In this document: piece by piece, positions 47,355 through 55,664 of the stretch | How the letters are laid out: each line of letters starts with the position of its first letter | Position numbering within the stretch: position 1 is the first letter of the stretch | From: Meridianimarinicoccus roseus | Lineage (GTDB): Bacteria; Pseudomonadota; Alphaproteobacteria; Rhodobacterales; Rhodobacteraceae | Reading direction: 5' to 3' | Assembly: GCF_003172915.1 (NCBI RefSeq) | Contig: NZ_QGKU01000047.1 | Coordinates: 62,001-126,000, forward strand | Length of the DNA: 64,000 nt | Position numbers and translations under genes: made by a program | Notes under the pieces: generated by a model | The model's database searches: none | What the model was told of the DNA's origin: nothing | The model's input: only the letters and a program-made list of their open reading frames with translations

Positions 47355-48229
47355 CCCGCCCTCCCGTGTCCGCGCCGGGACTGGCCCTTGCCTGCGGGGT
47401 CACGATGCTGGCCTTCGCCGCGAATTCCGTGCTGAACCGCATGGCACTTATCACCTGGGATACCGGCCCTGCCAGCTTCGCCGCGCTGCGCCTTGCCTCG
47501 GGCGCGGTGGTGCTCGGGCTTTTGGTGCTGCGGGCGCGGGGCGGCCGTGCGCGGCTGGCGGGCAGTCTGCGCTGGCGCAACGCCGCCGCGCTAGCAGTCT
47601 ACGTGCTGGGGTTTTCCTTCGCCTATGTCTCGCTCGATGCCGGGCTCGGCGCGCTGATCCTGTTCGGCGGGGTGCAGATCACCATGTTCGCCGGCGGGCT
47701 GTGGATGGAAGAAGCGGTACCGCCGCGCCACTGGATCGGCGCCGCGCTGGCCTTCGCGGGGCTGGCCTGGCTGCTCTGGCCCGCGGGCGGCGCCGCGCCT
47801 TCACCGGCAGGGGCCGCGCTCATGGCCTTCGCGGCGGTGGGCTGGGGACTTTTCTCGCTGATGGGCCGGGGCGGGACCGACCCGCTAGCGGTGACCGCAG
47901 GCAGCTTCGTCCTGGCGCTGCCAGCAGGGCTCGCGGTGCTGGCGCTGACCGGGCTGGACGGGATCACGCCGCCCGGCGCGCTGCTGGCAGTGCTGTCAGG
48001 CGGGGTGACGTCAGGTCTGGGCTACGCGCTGTGGTACAGGCTGCTGCCTTCGCTACCGTCAAGCGCTGCAGCGGTGCTGCAACTGACGGTACCTATCATC
48101 GCCATGGCGGGCGGAATGCTGTTCCTCGGCGAGGTGCTGACGCTGCGCTTCGCCATTGCCGCTGCGCTGGTGCTGGGCGGGGTGGGCATCGCCGTCATCT
48201 CGCCATCCGTTCGAACGCGCCGGGGCTGA
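47351..48229 (+). CDS. EamA/DMT family permease
   Basis: Inner-membrane protein of 292 residues with ten predicted helices in two EamA repeats. The first repeat runs from about residue 10 (MLAFAANSVLNRMAL) and the second from about 150 (AALMAFAAVGWGLFSLMGRGG). The C-terminal LQLTVPIIAMAGGMLFLGEVLTLRFAIAAALVLGGV is typical. Exports or imports a small metabolite, identity unknown. Translationally coupled to the GNAT gene. Its 3' end overlaps the converging NUDIX gene by 35 bp. Confidence 0.9.
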   Translation: MTRPPVSAPGLALACGVTMLAFAANSVLNRMALITWDTGPASFAALRLASGAVVLGLLVLRARGGRARLAGSLRWRNAAALAVYVLGFSFAYVSLDAGLGALILFGGVQITMFAGGLWMEEAVPPRHWIGAALAFAGLAWLLWPAGGAAPSPAGAALMAFAAVGWGLFSLMGRGGTDPLAVTAGSFVLALPAGLAVLALTGLDGITPPGALLAVLSGGVTSGLGYALWYRLLPSLPSSAAAVLQLTVPIIAMAGGMLFLGEVLTLRFAIAAALVLGGVGIAVISPSVRTRRG

Positions 48230-48647
48230 GCAGGGGCGGCGTACCGAAGGCCAGATCCGGCAGGCAGTCGGGCTTGAAGCGCACCTCGCGCAGCGCGGCC
48301 GGCGAGAAGAACCGCCGCTCGGTCACAATCCCTTCGGGATCGCGCCATTTCGGATCGAGCACGCCGCCGGTGATCCGGGCCAGCAGGAACAGCTCCACCT
48401 GGTGGAACCCGCTCTCTGGGTCGTGGAACTGCGCGACATGGCACAGCGGGCCGGGCGCTATGGCAAGGCCGGTTTCCTCGGCCACCTCGCGGCGCAGGTT
48501 GTCGGCCAGAGATGCGCCGGGCTCCACCCCGCCGCCCGGTGCGCACCACAGGTCGCTGCGCCCGTCCGGATAGGCGTTGACCAGCAGAAGCTGCCCTTCG
48601 TGCAGAAGGACGGCGCGCACGGCAAGGCGGGGTCGGGTCGGTCGCAT
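48195..48647 (-). CDS. NUDIX hydrolase
   Basis: Hydrolyses a nucleoside-diphosphate-linked compound; 150 residues. The Nudix box is GGGVEPGASLADNLRREVAEETGL, with the metal-binding REVAEE. The start is ATG 48647; a TTG at 48671 would add eight residues. It is divergent from the phnM-like gene over 62 bp. The substrate is unknown. Confidence 0.9.
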   Translation of the reverse strand: MRPTRPRLAVRAVLLHEGQLLLVNAYPDGRSDLWCAPGGGVEPGASLADNLRREVAEETGLAIAPGPLCHVAQFHDPESGFHQVELFLLARITGGVLDPKWRDPEGIVTERRFFSPAALREVRFKPDCLPDLAFGTPPLLSPGAFERMAR

Positions 48648-48709
48648 GGGCCATCTATGAAGGTGCGACAAGGCTTGCGCAACCAGCGCCGAGCGGGCAC
48701 ATCGCGGTC

Positions 48710-49864
48710 ATGACTCCCGGCCTTGATCTTGATTTCCACGGCGCCGCCGTACTGCGCCCGGACGGGCTGGACCACGCGCCGCTTTGCGTCGCGGACGGCC
48801 GCATCGTGGAAGGCGCCTCGGGCGGCCGCCGCGTGGACCTGACCGGATGGACGATCTGCCCCGGTATCGTGGACATCCACGGCGACGGCTTCGAGAGGCA
48901 CGTGGCCGTGCGGCGCGGCGCGCTGCCTGCGATGGACGAGGGCGTGCTGGCCACCGAAGCAGAGCTGGCCGCCAACGGAATCACCACCGCGCTTCTGGCG
49001 CAGTTCTTCAGCTGGGAAGGCGGGATGCGCGGACCGGACTTCGCCGCTCGCCTTGTCGCCGCATGGCAGGCGGCGTCGCCCCGCGTGGCCACCGACCTGC
49101 GACTCCAGTTACGGCTGGAAACCCACGTGATCGACGATTTCCCGCAGGCCGAGGCGCTGATCGAAGAGGGCGGAATCGGCCATGTGGTGTTCAACGATCA
49201 TCTGCCGCATGACCGGCTGGCGGCCGGGCGCACGCCGCCGCGGCTGACCGGGCAGGCGCTGAAAAGCGGCCGCAGCCCGGAGGCGCATCTCGCGCTGCTG
49301 CGCGGCCTCGAGGCACGCAGCGCCGAGGTGCCGCAGGCCGTGACCGCGCTTGCGGCGCGACTTCTGAAACGCGGTGTGCGGATCGGCAGCCATGACGACC
49401 GCACCCCTGCGGACCGCGCGTGGTACCGGGCCATCGGGGCGCACCTGTCCGAATTTCCAGAAACGCTGGAGGTCGCAGGCGCGGCCCGCGCGGCAGGCGA
49501 CGGGATCGTGATGGGTGCGCCCAACGTGGTGCGCGGCGCCAGCCATGCGGGCAAGGTCAGCGCGCGCGAGGTGGTGGCCGCCGGGCTGTGCGATGCGCTG
49601 GCCTCGGACTACCACTACCCCGCGCCGCGCCTCGCCGTCCGGGCCCTGACCGAAGCCGGGATCTGCGATGTCGTGCAGGCGTGGCGGCTGGTGTCGGAAG
49701 GACCGGCGCGGCTGATGGGGCTGACCGACCGGGGCCGGATCGCCGAAGGGCTACGGGCCGATCTGGTGATCCTCAAGGCGGACACGGGCCGGATCGGCGG
49801 CACTATGGCAGGCGGGCGGTTCACCTACCTCGCCACACCGCTGGCCGAACGCCTGATAGCCTAG
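48710..49864 (+). CDS. phnM: PhnM-like amidohydrolase (ribose 1-methylphosphonate 5-triphosphate diphosphatase)
   Basis: Amidohydrolase-superfamily protein of 384 residues closest to PhnM, which removes pyrophosphate in the C-P lyase pathway of phosphonate use. Motifs: TICPGIVDIHGDGFERH (metal site; E. coli PhnM has DLHTD), HVVFNDHLP, GSHDDRTP, MGAPNVVRGASHAGKVSA and ALASDYHYPA. None of phnF to phnL, phnN or phnP is in the window; the neighbours are NUDIX and purEK. It may be an isolated part of a split C-P lyase set or a paralogue with another substrate. Its stop and the purK stop share CTAG. Confidence 0.88.
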   Translation: MTPGLDLDFHGAAVLRPDGLDHAPLCVADGRIVEGASGGRRVDLTGWTICPGIVDIHGDGFERHVAVRRGALPAMDEGVLATEAELAANGITTALLAQFFSWEGGMRGPDFAARLVAAWQAASPRVATDLRLQLRLETHVIDDFPQAEALIEEGGIGHVVFNDHLPHDRLAAGRTPPRLTGQALKSGRSPEAHLALLRGLEARSAEVPQAVTALAARLLKRGVRIGSHDDRTPADRAWYRAIGAHLSEFPETLEVAGAARAAGDGIVMGAPNVVRGASHAGKVSAREVVAAGLCDALASDYHYPAPRLAVRALTEAGICDVVQAWRLVSEGPARLMGLTDRGRIAEGLRADLVILKADTGRIGGTMAGGRFTYLATPLAERLIA

Positions 49865-50934
49865 CGCAGCGGCGTGACCCGGTTTACATGGCCCATCTTG
49901 CGGCCGTCCCGCGCCTCGGCCTTGCCGTAAAGATGCACCGCACTGCCCGGCGTTGCGGCAAGATCGGGCCATTGGTTCGCGTCATGGCCGATCAGGTTCT
50001 CCATCACCGCGTCGGCATGGCGCGTTCCGTCGCCTAGCGGCCAGCCCGCCACAGCGCGGACATGTTGTTCGAACTGGTCGACGACGCAGGCATTCTGCGT
50101 CCAGTGCCCGGAATTGTGCACCCGCGGCGCGATCTCATTCACCACCAGCCCGGCGCGGGTCACGAACAGTTCCACTCCGATGACGCCGACATAATCAAGC
50201 GCGTTCAGTATGCGCGCCGCCAGCAGAACCGCGTCGGTGCGCTGTGCGGTGGACAACCGCGCGGGAACGGTGGTCGTGCGCAGGATGCCGTCCTCATGCA
50301 GGTTCTCGCCGGGGTCGAAACATGCGACCTGCCCGCCAAGGCCGCGCGCGCCGATCACGGACACCTCGTGTGAAAAATCGACGAAGCCCTCGAGGATCGC
50401 GGGGGCGCCCTTGAGGCTTTCGAGCGCCGCGCCAGCGTCGTCGCCGGGCATGATGCGCGCCTGTCCCTTGCCGTCATACCCGAAGCGCCGGGTCTTCAGG
50501 ATCGCAGGCGCACCGATCTCCTTCAGCGCGGCGGCCAGATCGTCCTGCCCGGTCACATCGCGGAAAGGTGCGGTCGCCAGCCCCAGATCATTGAGGAAGC
50601 GCTTTTCCGTCAGCCGGTCCTGTGACACGGCCAGCGCCCTCCGACCGGGCCGGATCGGACGGTGCCCCTCCAGCCGGTCAAGCGCCGCTGTCGGGATGTT
50701 CTCGAATTCGTAGGTGACCACGTCGACGGCCTGCGCGAAGCGGTCCAGCGCCTCCACATCGTCCCACGCCGCGATTGTGGCAGCAGCGCAAACCTGCTGC
50801 GCGGGTCCGTCCGGCGCGGGGTCATAGACATGCGCGCGCAGACCAAGCCGCGCGGCGGCCAGCGCAAGCATCCGGCCCAGCTGCCCGCCGCCCAGAATGC
50901 CGATGGTCGATCCGGGGGGCAGGGCGTCAGTCAT
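49861..50934 (-). CDS. purK: 5-(carboxyamino)imidazole ribonucleotide synthase
   Basis: ATP-grasp enzyme of purine synthesis that carboxylates AIR with bicarbonate. 357 residues. Family segments: [45 protein letters not shown] and [21 protein letters not shown] 50934 overlaps the purE end by 8 bp, so purEK is one coupled unit. It converges on the phnM-like gene with overlapping stop codons. Confidence 0.96.
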   Translation of the reverse strand: MTDALPPGSTIGILGGGQLGRMLALAAARLGLRAHVYDPAPDGPAQQVCAAATIAAWDDVEALDRFAQAVDVVTYEFENIPTAALDRLEGHRPIRPGRRALAVSQDRLTEKRFLNDLGLATAPFRDVTGQDDLAAALKEIGAPAILKTRRFGYDGKGQARIMPGDDAGAALESLKGAPAILEGFVDFSHEVSVIGARGLGGQVACFDPGENLHEDGILRTTTVPARLSTAQRTDAVLLAARILNALDYVGVIGVELFVTRAGLVVNEIAPRVHNSGHWTQNACVVDQFEQHVRAVAGWPLGDGTRHADAVMENLIGHDANQWPDLAATPGSAVHLYGKAEARDGRKMGHVNRVTPLR

Positions 50935-51415
50935 CTTCCGGCACCTCGGGAATGGACGCGGCAAGATCGGCGCGCCACGCATCGAGCCGTTCGGCCAGCG
51001 CCGGGTCCTGTGTCGCAAGTATTCCCGCCGCCATCAGCCCGGCGTTGACCGCACCCGCCACGCCGATCGCCATGGTGGCAACCGGGAAGCCGCGTGGCAT
51101 CTGCACGATGGAATAGAGCGAGTCGACACCCCCGAGGGCCTTGGTCTGGATCGGGACGCCCACCACCGGCACGCGCGTCTTGGAGGCCATCATGCCGGGC
51201 AGGTGCGCCGCACCACCCGCGCCCGCGACGATCACCTTCAGTCCGCGCGCCACCGCGCCGCGGCCATAATCCCACAGCCGGTCCGGCGTGCGGTGCGCCG
51301 ATACGATCCGCGTCTCGTAGGGCACGCCAAGCGTGTCCAGGATGTCGGCGGCATGCCGCATGGTCGGCCAGTCCGACTGGCTGCCCATGATGATCCCTAC
51401 AACTGCCTGCGTCAT
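50927..51415 (-). CDS. purE: 5-(carboxyamino)imidazole ribonucleotide mutase
   Basis: Class I PurE converting N5-CAIR to CAIR; 162 residues. Motifs: [46 protein letters not shown] and [22 protein letters not shown] 51415 follows AGGAG. First gene of the purEK pair; a DUF465 gene lies 108 bp upstream on the same strand. Confidence 0.97.
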   Translation of the reverse strand: MTQAVVGIIMGSQSDWPTMRHAADILDTLGVPYETRIVSAHRTPDRLWDYGRGAVARGLKVIVAGAGGAAHLPGMMASKTRVPVVGVPIQTKALGGVDSLYSIVQMPRGFPVATMAIGVAGAVNAGLMAAGILATQDPALAERLDAWRADLAASIPEVPEDD

Positions 51416-51523
51416 TGCGCTCCTGCCTCTTCCGGTCCAGGGCTGCATCTATACAGGGTCGGTCCACGGCTGCAATCGCGTCGGGGCATCGTGTCCGGCG
51501 GCGTCCGCTTCGGGGGGAGCGGA

Positions 51524-51742
51524 TCAGGCGATGATGTCGGGCAGCAACTGGTCCTCGATCGCGCTGATGCGGTCCTTCAGTTGCAGTTTCTGCTTCTTCA
51601 GGCGGCGCAGGGTCAGGTGATCGCCGCGCGCCGATTCCTCTAGCGCGTGGATGGCGTCATCCAGATCGCGATGCTCGCGGCGCAGCACTTCCAGCTTCAC
51701 CCGCAGCACGTCGTTATGCGTCATCTGTCCGAAAGCGTTCAT
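51524..51742 (-). CDS. DUF465 (YdcH-like) small coiled-coil protein
   Basis: A 72-residue helical protein. LRREHRDLDDAIHALEE and LRRLKKQKLQLKDRISAIEDQLLP match DUF465/YdcH, short coiled-coil proteins of unknown function common in proteobacteria. ATG 51742 has GAGG upstream; ATG 51724 is an alternative. It is divergent from hsp20 over 170 bp. Confidence 0.9.
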   Translation of the reverse strand: MNAFGQMTHNDVLRVKLEVLRREHRDLDDAIHALEESARGDHLTLRRLKKQKLQLKDRISAIEDQLLPDIIA

Positions 51743-51823
51743 GCACGCGCCTCGTCGCCCTGCCCAGAGTTCAAACGCTATCCAAAAAAGCCGCGCCTGA
51801 AAAGCCTTGTCGCGCGGGCCGTT

Positions 51824-51852
51824 CTTGCAACACCGTCGCGAGGTGCCCATAT
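51824..51852 (+). promoter_or_regulatory. hsp20 sigma-32-type heat-shock promoter
   Basis: CTTGCAA (51824-51830) and GCCCATAT (51845-51852). It fits E. coli sigma-32 (CTTGAAA, CCCCATNT) at 6/7 and 7/8, and the alphaproteobacterial CTTG-N18-CYTATNT form with one mismatch. The spacing equals that of the groESL promoter. The ATG is 61 nt downstream. Confidence 0.75.
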
Positions 51853-51912
51853 CTACGCCAAGCCGCCGAAGGTTCGGGGCCGATGCACTGTCGCTTTCTC
51901 AAGGACGTGTCG

Positions 51913-52332
51913 ATGACAAAACTCACTTTGGGGACGCACCCCTTCCTGCTCGGGTTCGAGCAACTGGAACGGCTGGTCGAACATACGGCCAAGACCGGAA
52001 ATGACGGCTATCCTCCCTACAACATCGAACAGACCTCGGAACGGTCCTATCGGATAACGCTGGCCGTGGCCGGTTTCGCCGAGGACGACCTGTCGATCAC
52101 CGTTGAGAACCGTCAACTTGTGATCCGTGGCCGACAGCGCGACGATGGCAGCGAGCGAACGTTCTTGCACCGCGGCATCGCGGCCCGCCAGTTTCAGCGC
52201 AGTTTCGTGCTGGCTGACGCGGTCGAAGTGCAGGGCGCATCGATGGAAAACGGCCTGTTGCACATCGACCTGCACCGCGCCGCACCCGACACAGTGCTTC
52301 AGCGGATCGAGATCAGCAAAGGAGTTTCGTGA
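51913..52332 (+). CDS. small heat-shock protein, Hsp20/IbpA type
   Basis: ATP-independent holdase of 139 residues. The alpha-crystallin domain runs from PPYNIEQTSERSYRITLAVAGFAEDDLSITVENRQLVI to MENGLLHIDLHR, with the IEI-type motif near the C-terminus (QRIEISKG). ATG 51913 follows AAGGA. The sigma-32-like promoter upstream supports heat induction. It is coupled to a DUF1150 gene by a TGATG overlap, an alphaproteobacterial pairing. Confidence 0.94.
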   Translation: MTKLTLGTHPFLLGFEQLERLVEHTAKTGNDGYPPYNIEQTSERSYRITLAVAGFAEDDLSITVENRQLVIRGRQRDDGSERTFLHRGIAARQFQRSFVLADAVEVQGASMENGLLHIDLHRAAPDTVLQRIEISKGVS

Positions 52333-52562
52333 TGGATACCCCTCAGGATTTTGTCGGCGACGACACGCAGGACCGCATCGTATACGTCCGCCCGGTTGAC
52401 GTGGCCGATCTGCCGGAACAGGTTCGCGCCCAGATCGATGGCGTGCGCGACATCTATGCCGTCCACGCCGCCAACGGCGATCGGCTGGCGTTGGTGAACG
52501 GCCGGAAGCTGGCCTTCGTGCTGGCGCGCCAGAACGACATGAAACCTGTACACGTGCACTGA
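52332..52562 (+). CDS. DUF1150 family protein
   Basis: A 76-residue protein with the DUF1150 core IVYVRPVDVADLPEQVRAQ, then YAVHAANGDRLALVNGRKLAFVLARQNDM. Function unknown. The start shares one base with the hsp20 stop and has GGAG 7 nt upstream, so it should be heat-induced together with hsp20. Family conservation next to hsp20 suggests a helper role, which is inference. Confidence 0.9.
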   Translation: MDTPQDFVGDDTQDRIVYVRPVDVADLPEQVRAQIDGVRDIYAVHAANGDRLALVNGRKLAFVLARQNDMKPVHVH

Positions 52563-52576
52563 CAGCGGCGCTGCGC

Positions 52577-52912
52577 CTAGCGGCGCGGCGCTTCCGGCGT
52601 TTCTGTAGCGGGCATCGTCCCGACCGGAAGGACCGCGTCCAGCGGCAGCGTCGGCTCAAGGTAATCCCCAAGAAAATCCCGTGCAGGATCTGCGCGCGGG
52701 ACCAGCGCGTCAGGGCCCGCAGCCGCACCATCATGCGCCGGGGCGATCTGATCAACCGAGGCGCAGTCGACTTTGCAGGCGGCCTCATCCGGCAATAGCG
52801 ACGCGCCGGAAACGCCGCCGGGCCCGGGCGACAGCACGGCGGCACCGGAAACGATCATAGCCCGGAACAAGGCAGCGAGTTCGCGGCGCAAAGTGCGTAA
52901 GGGCCCGGTCAT
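52577..52912 (-). CDS. hypothetical exported protein
   Basis: A 111-residue protein I do not recognise. The N-terminus (MTGPLRTLRRELAALFRAMIVSGAAVLS) looks like a signal peptide or anchor, followed by an Asp/Pro/Ala-rich body with two cysteines (ACKVDCASVD). The start at 52912 sits just after a GCAGCGG/CCGCTGC hairpin. It lies 72 bp downstream of trxB on the same strand. Codon use fits the genome, but no homology can be seen. Confidence 0.5.
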   Translation of the reverse strand: MTGPLRTLRRELAALFRAMIVSGAAVLSPGPGGVSGASLLPDEAACKVDCASVDQIAPAHDGAAAGPDALVPRADPARDFLGDYLEPTLPLDAVLPVGTMPATETPEAPRR

Positions 52913-52984
52913 GACGCAGCGGTACATCCCGCTGCGCGCGGAAGTCAAATCAAGACCCGGCCGACACGGCTCGGGGACGCTGCA

Positions 52985-53929
52985 TCAGGCGTTCTCGCCG
53001 GCGAGGAAGCGTTCCGCCTCCAGCGCTGCCATGCAGCCCATCCCGGCACTGGTGACGGCCTGCCGATAGACGTGGTCGGTCAGGTCGCCTGCGGCAAACA
53101 CCCCCGGGATCGACGTGGCCGTGCTGTCGGGCTTGGTCACCACATACCCGCCGGAATGGGTTTCCAGCTTGTCAGCCACCAATTCCGACGCGGGCGCGTG
53201 CCCGATGGCGATGAATACGCCTTTGCAAGGCACCTCGGTGATCGCACCGCTGGTCACGTGGCGCGCGCGCACCGCTTCGACGCCAAGCGGTTCGTCAGTG
53301 CCGGTGATCTCGTCCACCGCATGGTCCCACAGCACCTCCACCTTGGGATGCTTGAACAATCGGTCCTGCAGAATTTTCTCGGCCCGCAGCGAATCGCGCC
53401 GATGGATGAGCGTCACCTTCTCGGCGAAATTGGTCAGGAAAAGCGCCTCCTCGACCGCGGTGTTGCCGCCTCCGACCACCACGACCGATTGCCCGCGGTA
53501 GAAGAACCCGTCGCAGGTCGCACAGGCCGAGACGCCGAATCCCTGGAACTTCTCCTCGGACGGCAGGCCCAGCCATTTCGCCTGCGCGCCGGTCGCAAGG
53601 ATCAGCGCATCGGCGGTGTAGGTCGTGCCGCTGTCGCCTTGCGCCGTGAACGGGCGGCGCGACAGGTCCACCGACGTGATGATGTCGCCGATGATCTCGG
53701 TGCCGACATCGCGCGCATGGGCTTCCATGCGGACCATCAGGTCGGGCCCCATGACGCTGGCGTCGCCGGGCCAGTTCTCGACGTCGGTGGTGATGGTCAG
53801 CTGCCCGCCCGGCTGGATGCCCTGCACCAGCACCGGGTTCAGCATCGCCCGCGAGGCATAGACGGCCGCAGTATAGCCGGCGGGCCCGGACCCGATGATG
53901 AGGACGCGCGTGTGTTTGGTCTCGGCCAT
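52985..53929 (-). CDS. trxB: thioredoxin-disulfide reductase
   Basis: NADPH- and FAD-dependent reductase of thioredoxin; 314 residues. FAD motif LIIGSGPAGYTAAVYASRA, redox centre ACATCDGFFYRG (Cys136, Cys139), NADPH motif VVVVGGGNTAVEEALFL and the C-terminal FAD segment GVFAAGDLTDHVYRQAVTSAGMGCMAA are all present. The start is ATG 53929 after AGGGAAAG; the long frame beyond it is antisense to the Lrp gene. The two genes are divergent, so the Lrp-family protein may control trxB. Confidence 0.97.
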   Translation of the reverse strand: MAETKHTRVLIIGSGPAGYTAAVYASRAMLNPVLVQGIQPGGQLTITTDVENWPGDASVMGPDLMVRMEAHARDVGTEIIGDIITSVDLSRRPFTAQGDSGTTYTADALILATGAQAKWLGLPSEEKFQGFGVSACATCDGFFYRGQSVVVVGGGNTAVEEALFLTNFAEKVTLIHRRDSLRAEKILQDRLFKHPKVEVLWDHAVDEITGTDEPLGVEAVRARHVTSGAITEVPCKGVFIAIGHAPASELVADKLETHSGGYVVTKPDSTATSIPGVFAAGDLTDHVYRQAVTSAGMGCMAALEAERFLAGENA

Positions 53930-54056
53930 CTGTCTTTCCCTTCGCTTGCGACTGCGTGCATATAGGCAGTTCGCGGCGGAGGGAAAAGGCGGAAACCGGA
54001 AGCGCCCCGTGCCGCCCGTCGCGATGAATTTTCGAAAAGGCCAACGTTGCCGTAGC

Positions 54057-54076
54057 GAAAGAATATTGCGCCTTTC
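54057..54076. promoter_or_regulatory. inverted repeat in the trxB-Lrp divergent region
   Basis: GAAAG (54057-54061) and CTTTC (54072-54076) flank AATATTGCGC. The AT-rich core with flanking arms resembles Lrp-type sites loosely. It is a candidate operator for the adjacent regulator, 43 nt before its ATG. Confidence 0.3.
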
Positions 54077-54118
54077 AGCGGGATTGACTACGGTCGCCGC
54101 AATAAGGAGAGGCACAGA

Positions 54119-54619
54119 ATGGCTGTCACGAAGCTTGACCCGATCGACCGCAAGATACTTGCCGAGCTTCAGGCCGATGGCCGGATGACGAATGTGGAAC
54201 TGGCCAAGAGGGTCGGGATTTCGGCGCCGCCCTGCCTGCGCCGCATGCGCACGCTTGAAGAGGCCGGTTTCATCCGCGGCTACCACGCGCAGGTGGACAG
54301 CCGCGAACTGGGCTTCGAGGTGCAGGTCTTCGCCATGGTCGGTCTTCGCAGCCAGGCCGAATCCGACTTGTCCGCCTTCGAGGCGCGTTGCAACGAATGG
54401 CCGCTGGTCCGCGAATGCCACATGCTGAACGGCGAAGTGGATTTCGTGCTGAAATGCGTCGCCCCCGACCTGAGCAGCTTCCAGAGCTTCCTGACGGGCG
54501 AACTGACAGCGGCCGACAACGTCGCAAGCGTGAAGACGTCGCTGGTGATCCGCACGGCAAAGGACGAGGCCGGGGTGCCGTTCGAAGTGCTGGAAAGCCG
54601 CCTTAGCCGAAGCGCGTGA
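54119..54619 (+). CDS. Lrp/AsnC family transcriptional regulator
   Basis: A 166-residue regulator. The N-terminal helix-turn-helix is LDPIDRKILAELQADGRMTNVELAKRVGISAPPCLRRMRTLEEAGFI, followed by the RAM ligand/oligomer domain (FVLKCVAPDLSSFQSFL). It probably senses an amino acid. ATG 54119 follows GGAGAGG. It is divergent from trxB, a plausible target along with its own gene. Confidence 0.94.
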   Translation: MAVTKLDPIDRKILAELQADGRMTNVELAKRVGISAPPCLRRMRTLEEAGFIRGYHAQVDSRELGFEVQVFAMVGLRSQAESDLSAFEARCNEWPLVRECHMLNGEVDFVLKCVAPDLSSFQSFLTGELTAADNVASVKTSLVIRTAKDEAGVPFEVLESRLSRSA

Positions 54620-54905
54620 TCCCGGCGTGGACGCCGGAGGCGAACCGGCGAAAGAAGCGTTCGGATCAAGAACCCGTAAATGAAATGGGGCCATCCGACG
54701 GCGGTCGGAAAGCCCCGAAATCATGCCGGTAAGTTCACAAACCGTAGCGCAGTCACAGGCCTAACTCGGCAACCACTCATTAACACACACACTCTCCTAC
54801 ATACTTCGGACCGTGTGTTTCCCGTGCTTCCGTAGGTAGCGAATTGATGTGACAACTGTAAGACGTTTTTTCTGCATCGCAGCGTCGTCGGCGGACTTTC
54901 GCCCG
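54620..54905. other. 286-bp convergent spacer, locally less GC-rich
   Basis: Between the converging Lrp and pgeF genes. A CCGGCG/CGCCGG hairpin (54622-54637) follows the Lrp stop without a T-run. The section 54720-54880 is visibly poorer in GC than anything nearby and has a T6 at 54865-54870. I see no tRNA, credible protein or clear promoter. A small RNA is possible but unsupported. Confidence 0.4.
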
Positions 54906-55664
54906 TCAAAGCCTAATTGTTGACACCAATCTGCCGTAGTCTGCCTGTTTTTCGTGCACGCTGCGTCGGAAAGAGTAAAACATCGCCGGATTCGCGTAGG
55001 TGCAATGGCGAAGCCACTCCGCCGTACCGATCCCCGCCTCTCGCATCCGCCACAAGGCGAAACCGGGCAGATCGAAATGCATCCGGTCGTCCGCCCCGCC
55101 TGCGAAGAACCGCGACAGCGCCGGATCCTCGTCCATGAACTGCTCGAAAAACTCCGGCCCGACCTCGTAGGAGGCCTGCGATATCGTGGGCCCGATCACC
55201 GCCACGGTCGCGGCGCGATCGGCGCCAAGCGCCTCCATCGCGTCCAGCGTCGCCTCCAGCACACCGCCAAGCGCGCCCTTCCAACCGGCGTGGGCGGCGC
55301 CGATGACCCCGGCAGCATGGTCGGCGAACAGCACCGGCGCACAATCGGCGGTCAGGACAGCAAGCACGAGCCCGGGCCGGTCGGTCACGATGGCATCTGC
55401 CTGCGGCGGCGCGCCGGGTTTCTCGGCGCTGGCCGTTACCGCAACGGCGGAATGCACCTGGTGCAGGCCGCGCAGATCGCCCAGCCCTGCGTCCATCGCC
55501 TGCGCGACGCGGGTACGGTTGATGGTGACCACCTCGGACTGATCCGACGATCCGCGTCCGCAGTTCAGACCCTCGAACACCCCGGACGATGCTCCGCCGC
55601 GCCGGGTGAAGAACCCGTGGCGCAAGGGGGCCAGCGCGTCGGCGGTGATGATCTCCAGCGTCAT
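54906..55664 (-). CDS. pgeF: peptidoglycan editing factor PgeF (DUF152/polyphenol oxidase family)
   Basis: A 252-residue protein of the YfiH/LACC1 family that in E. coli removes wrongly inserted L-Ser from muropeptide precursors. The metal/active-site residues are His71 (GLHQVHS), Cys108 (LTADCAPVLF) and His125 (AAHAGWKGAL). The end matches the family (CTYANPAMFYSFRR). Its start overlaps the upstream methyltransferase stop by 4 bp. It is the last gene of lgt-methyltransferase-pgeF. Confidence 0.93.
   Translation of the reverse strand: MTLEIITADALAPLRHGFFTRRGGASSGVFEGLNCGRGSSDQSEVVTINRTRVAQAMDAGLGDLRGLHQVHSAVAVTASAEKPGAPPQADAIVTDRPGLVLAVLTADCAPVLFADHAAGVIGAAHAGWKGALGGVLEATLDAMEALGADRAATVAVIGPTISQASYEVGPEFFEQFMDEDPALSRFFAGGADDRMHFDLPGFALWRMREAGIGTAEWLRHCTYANPAMFYSFRRSVHEKQADYGRLVSTIRL

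Noticed and set aside
54721..54909. 62-codon minus-strand frame
   Set aside because: No ribosome-binding site, unlikely composition, and it runs into the pgeF stop region.
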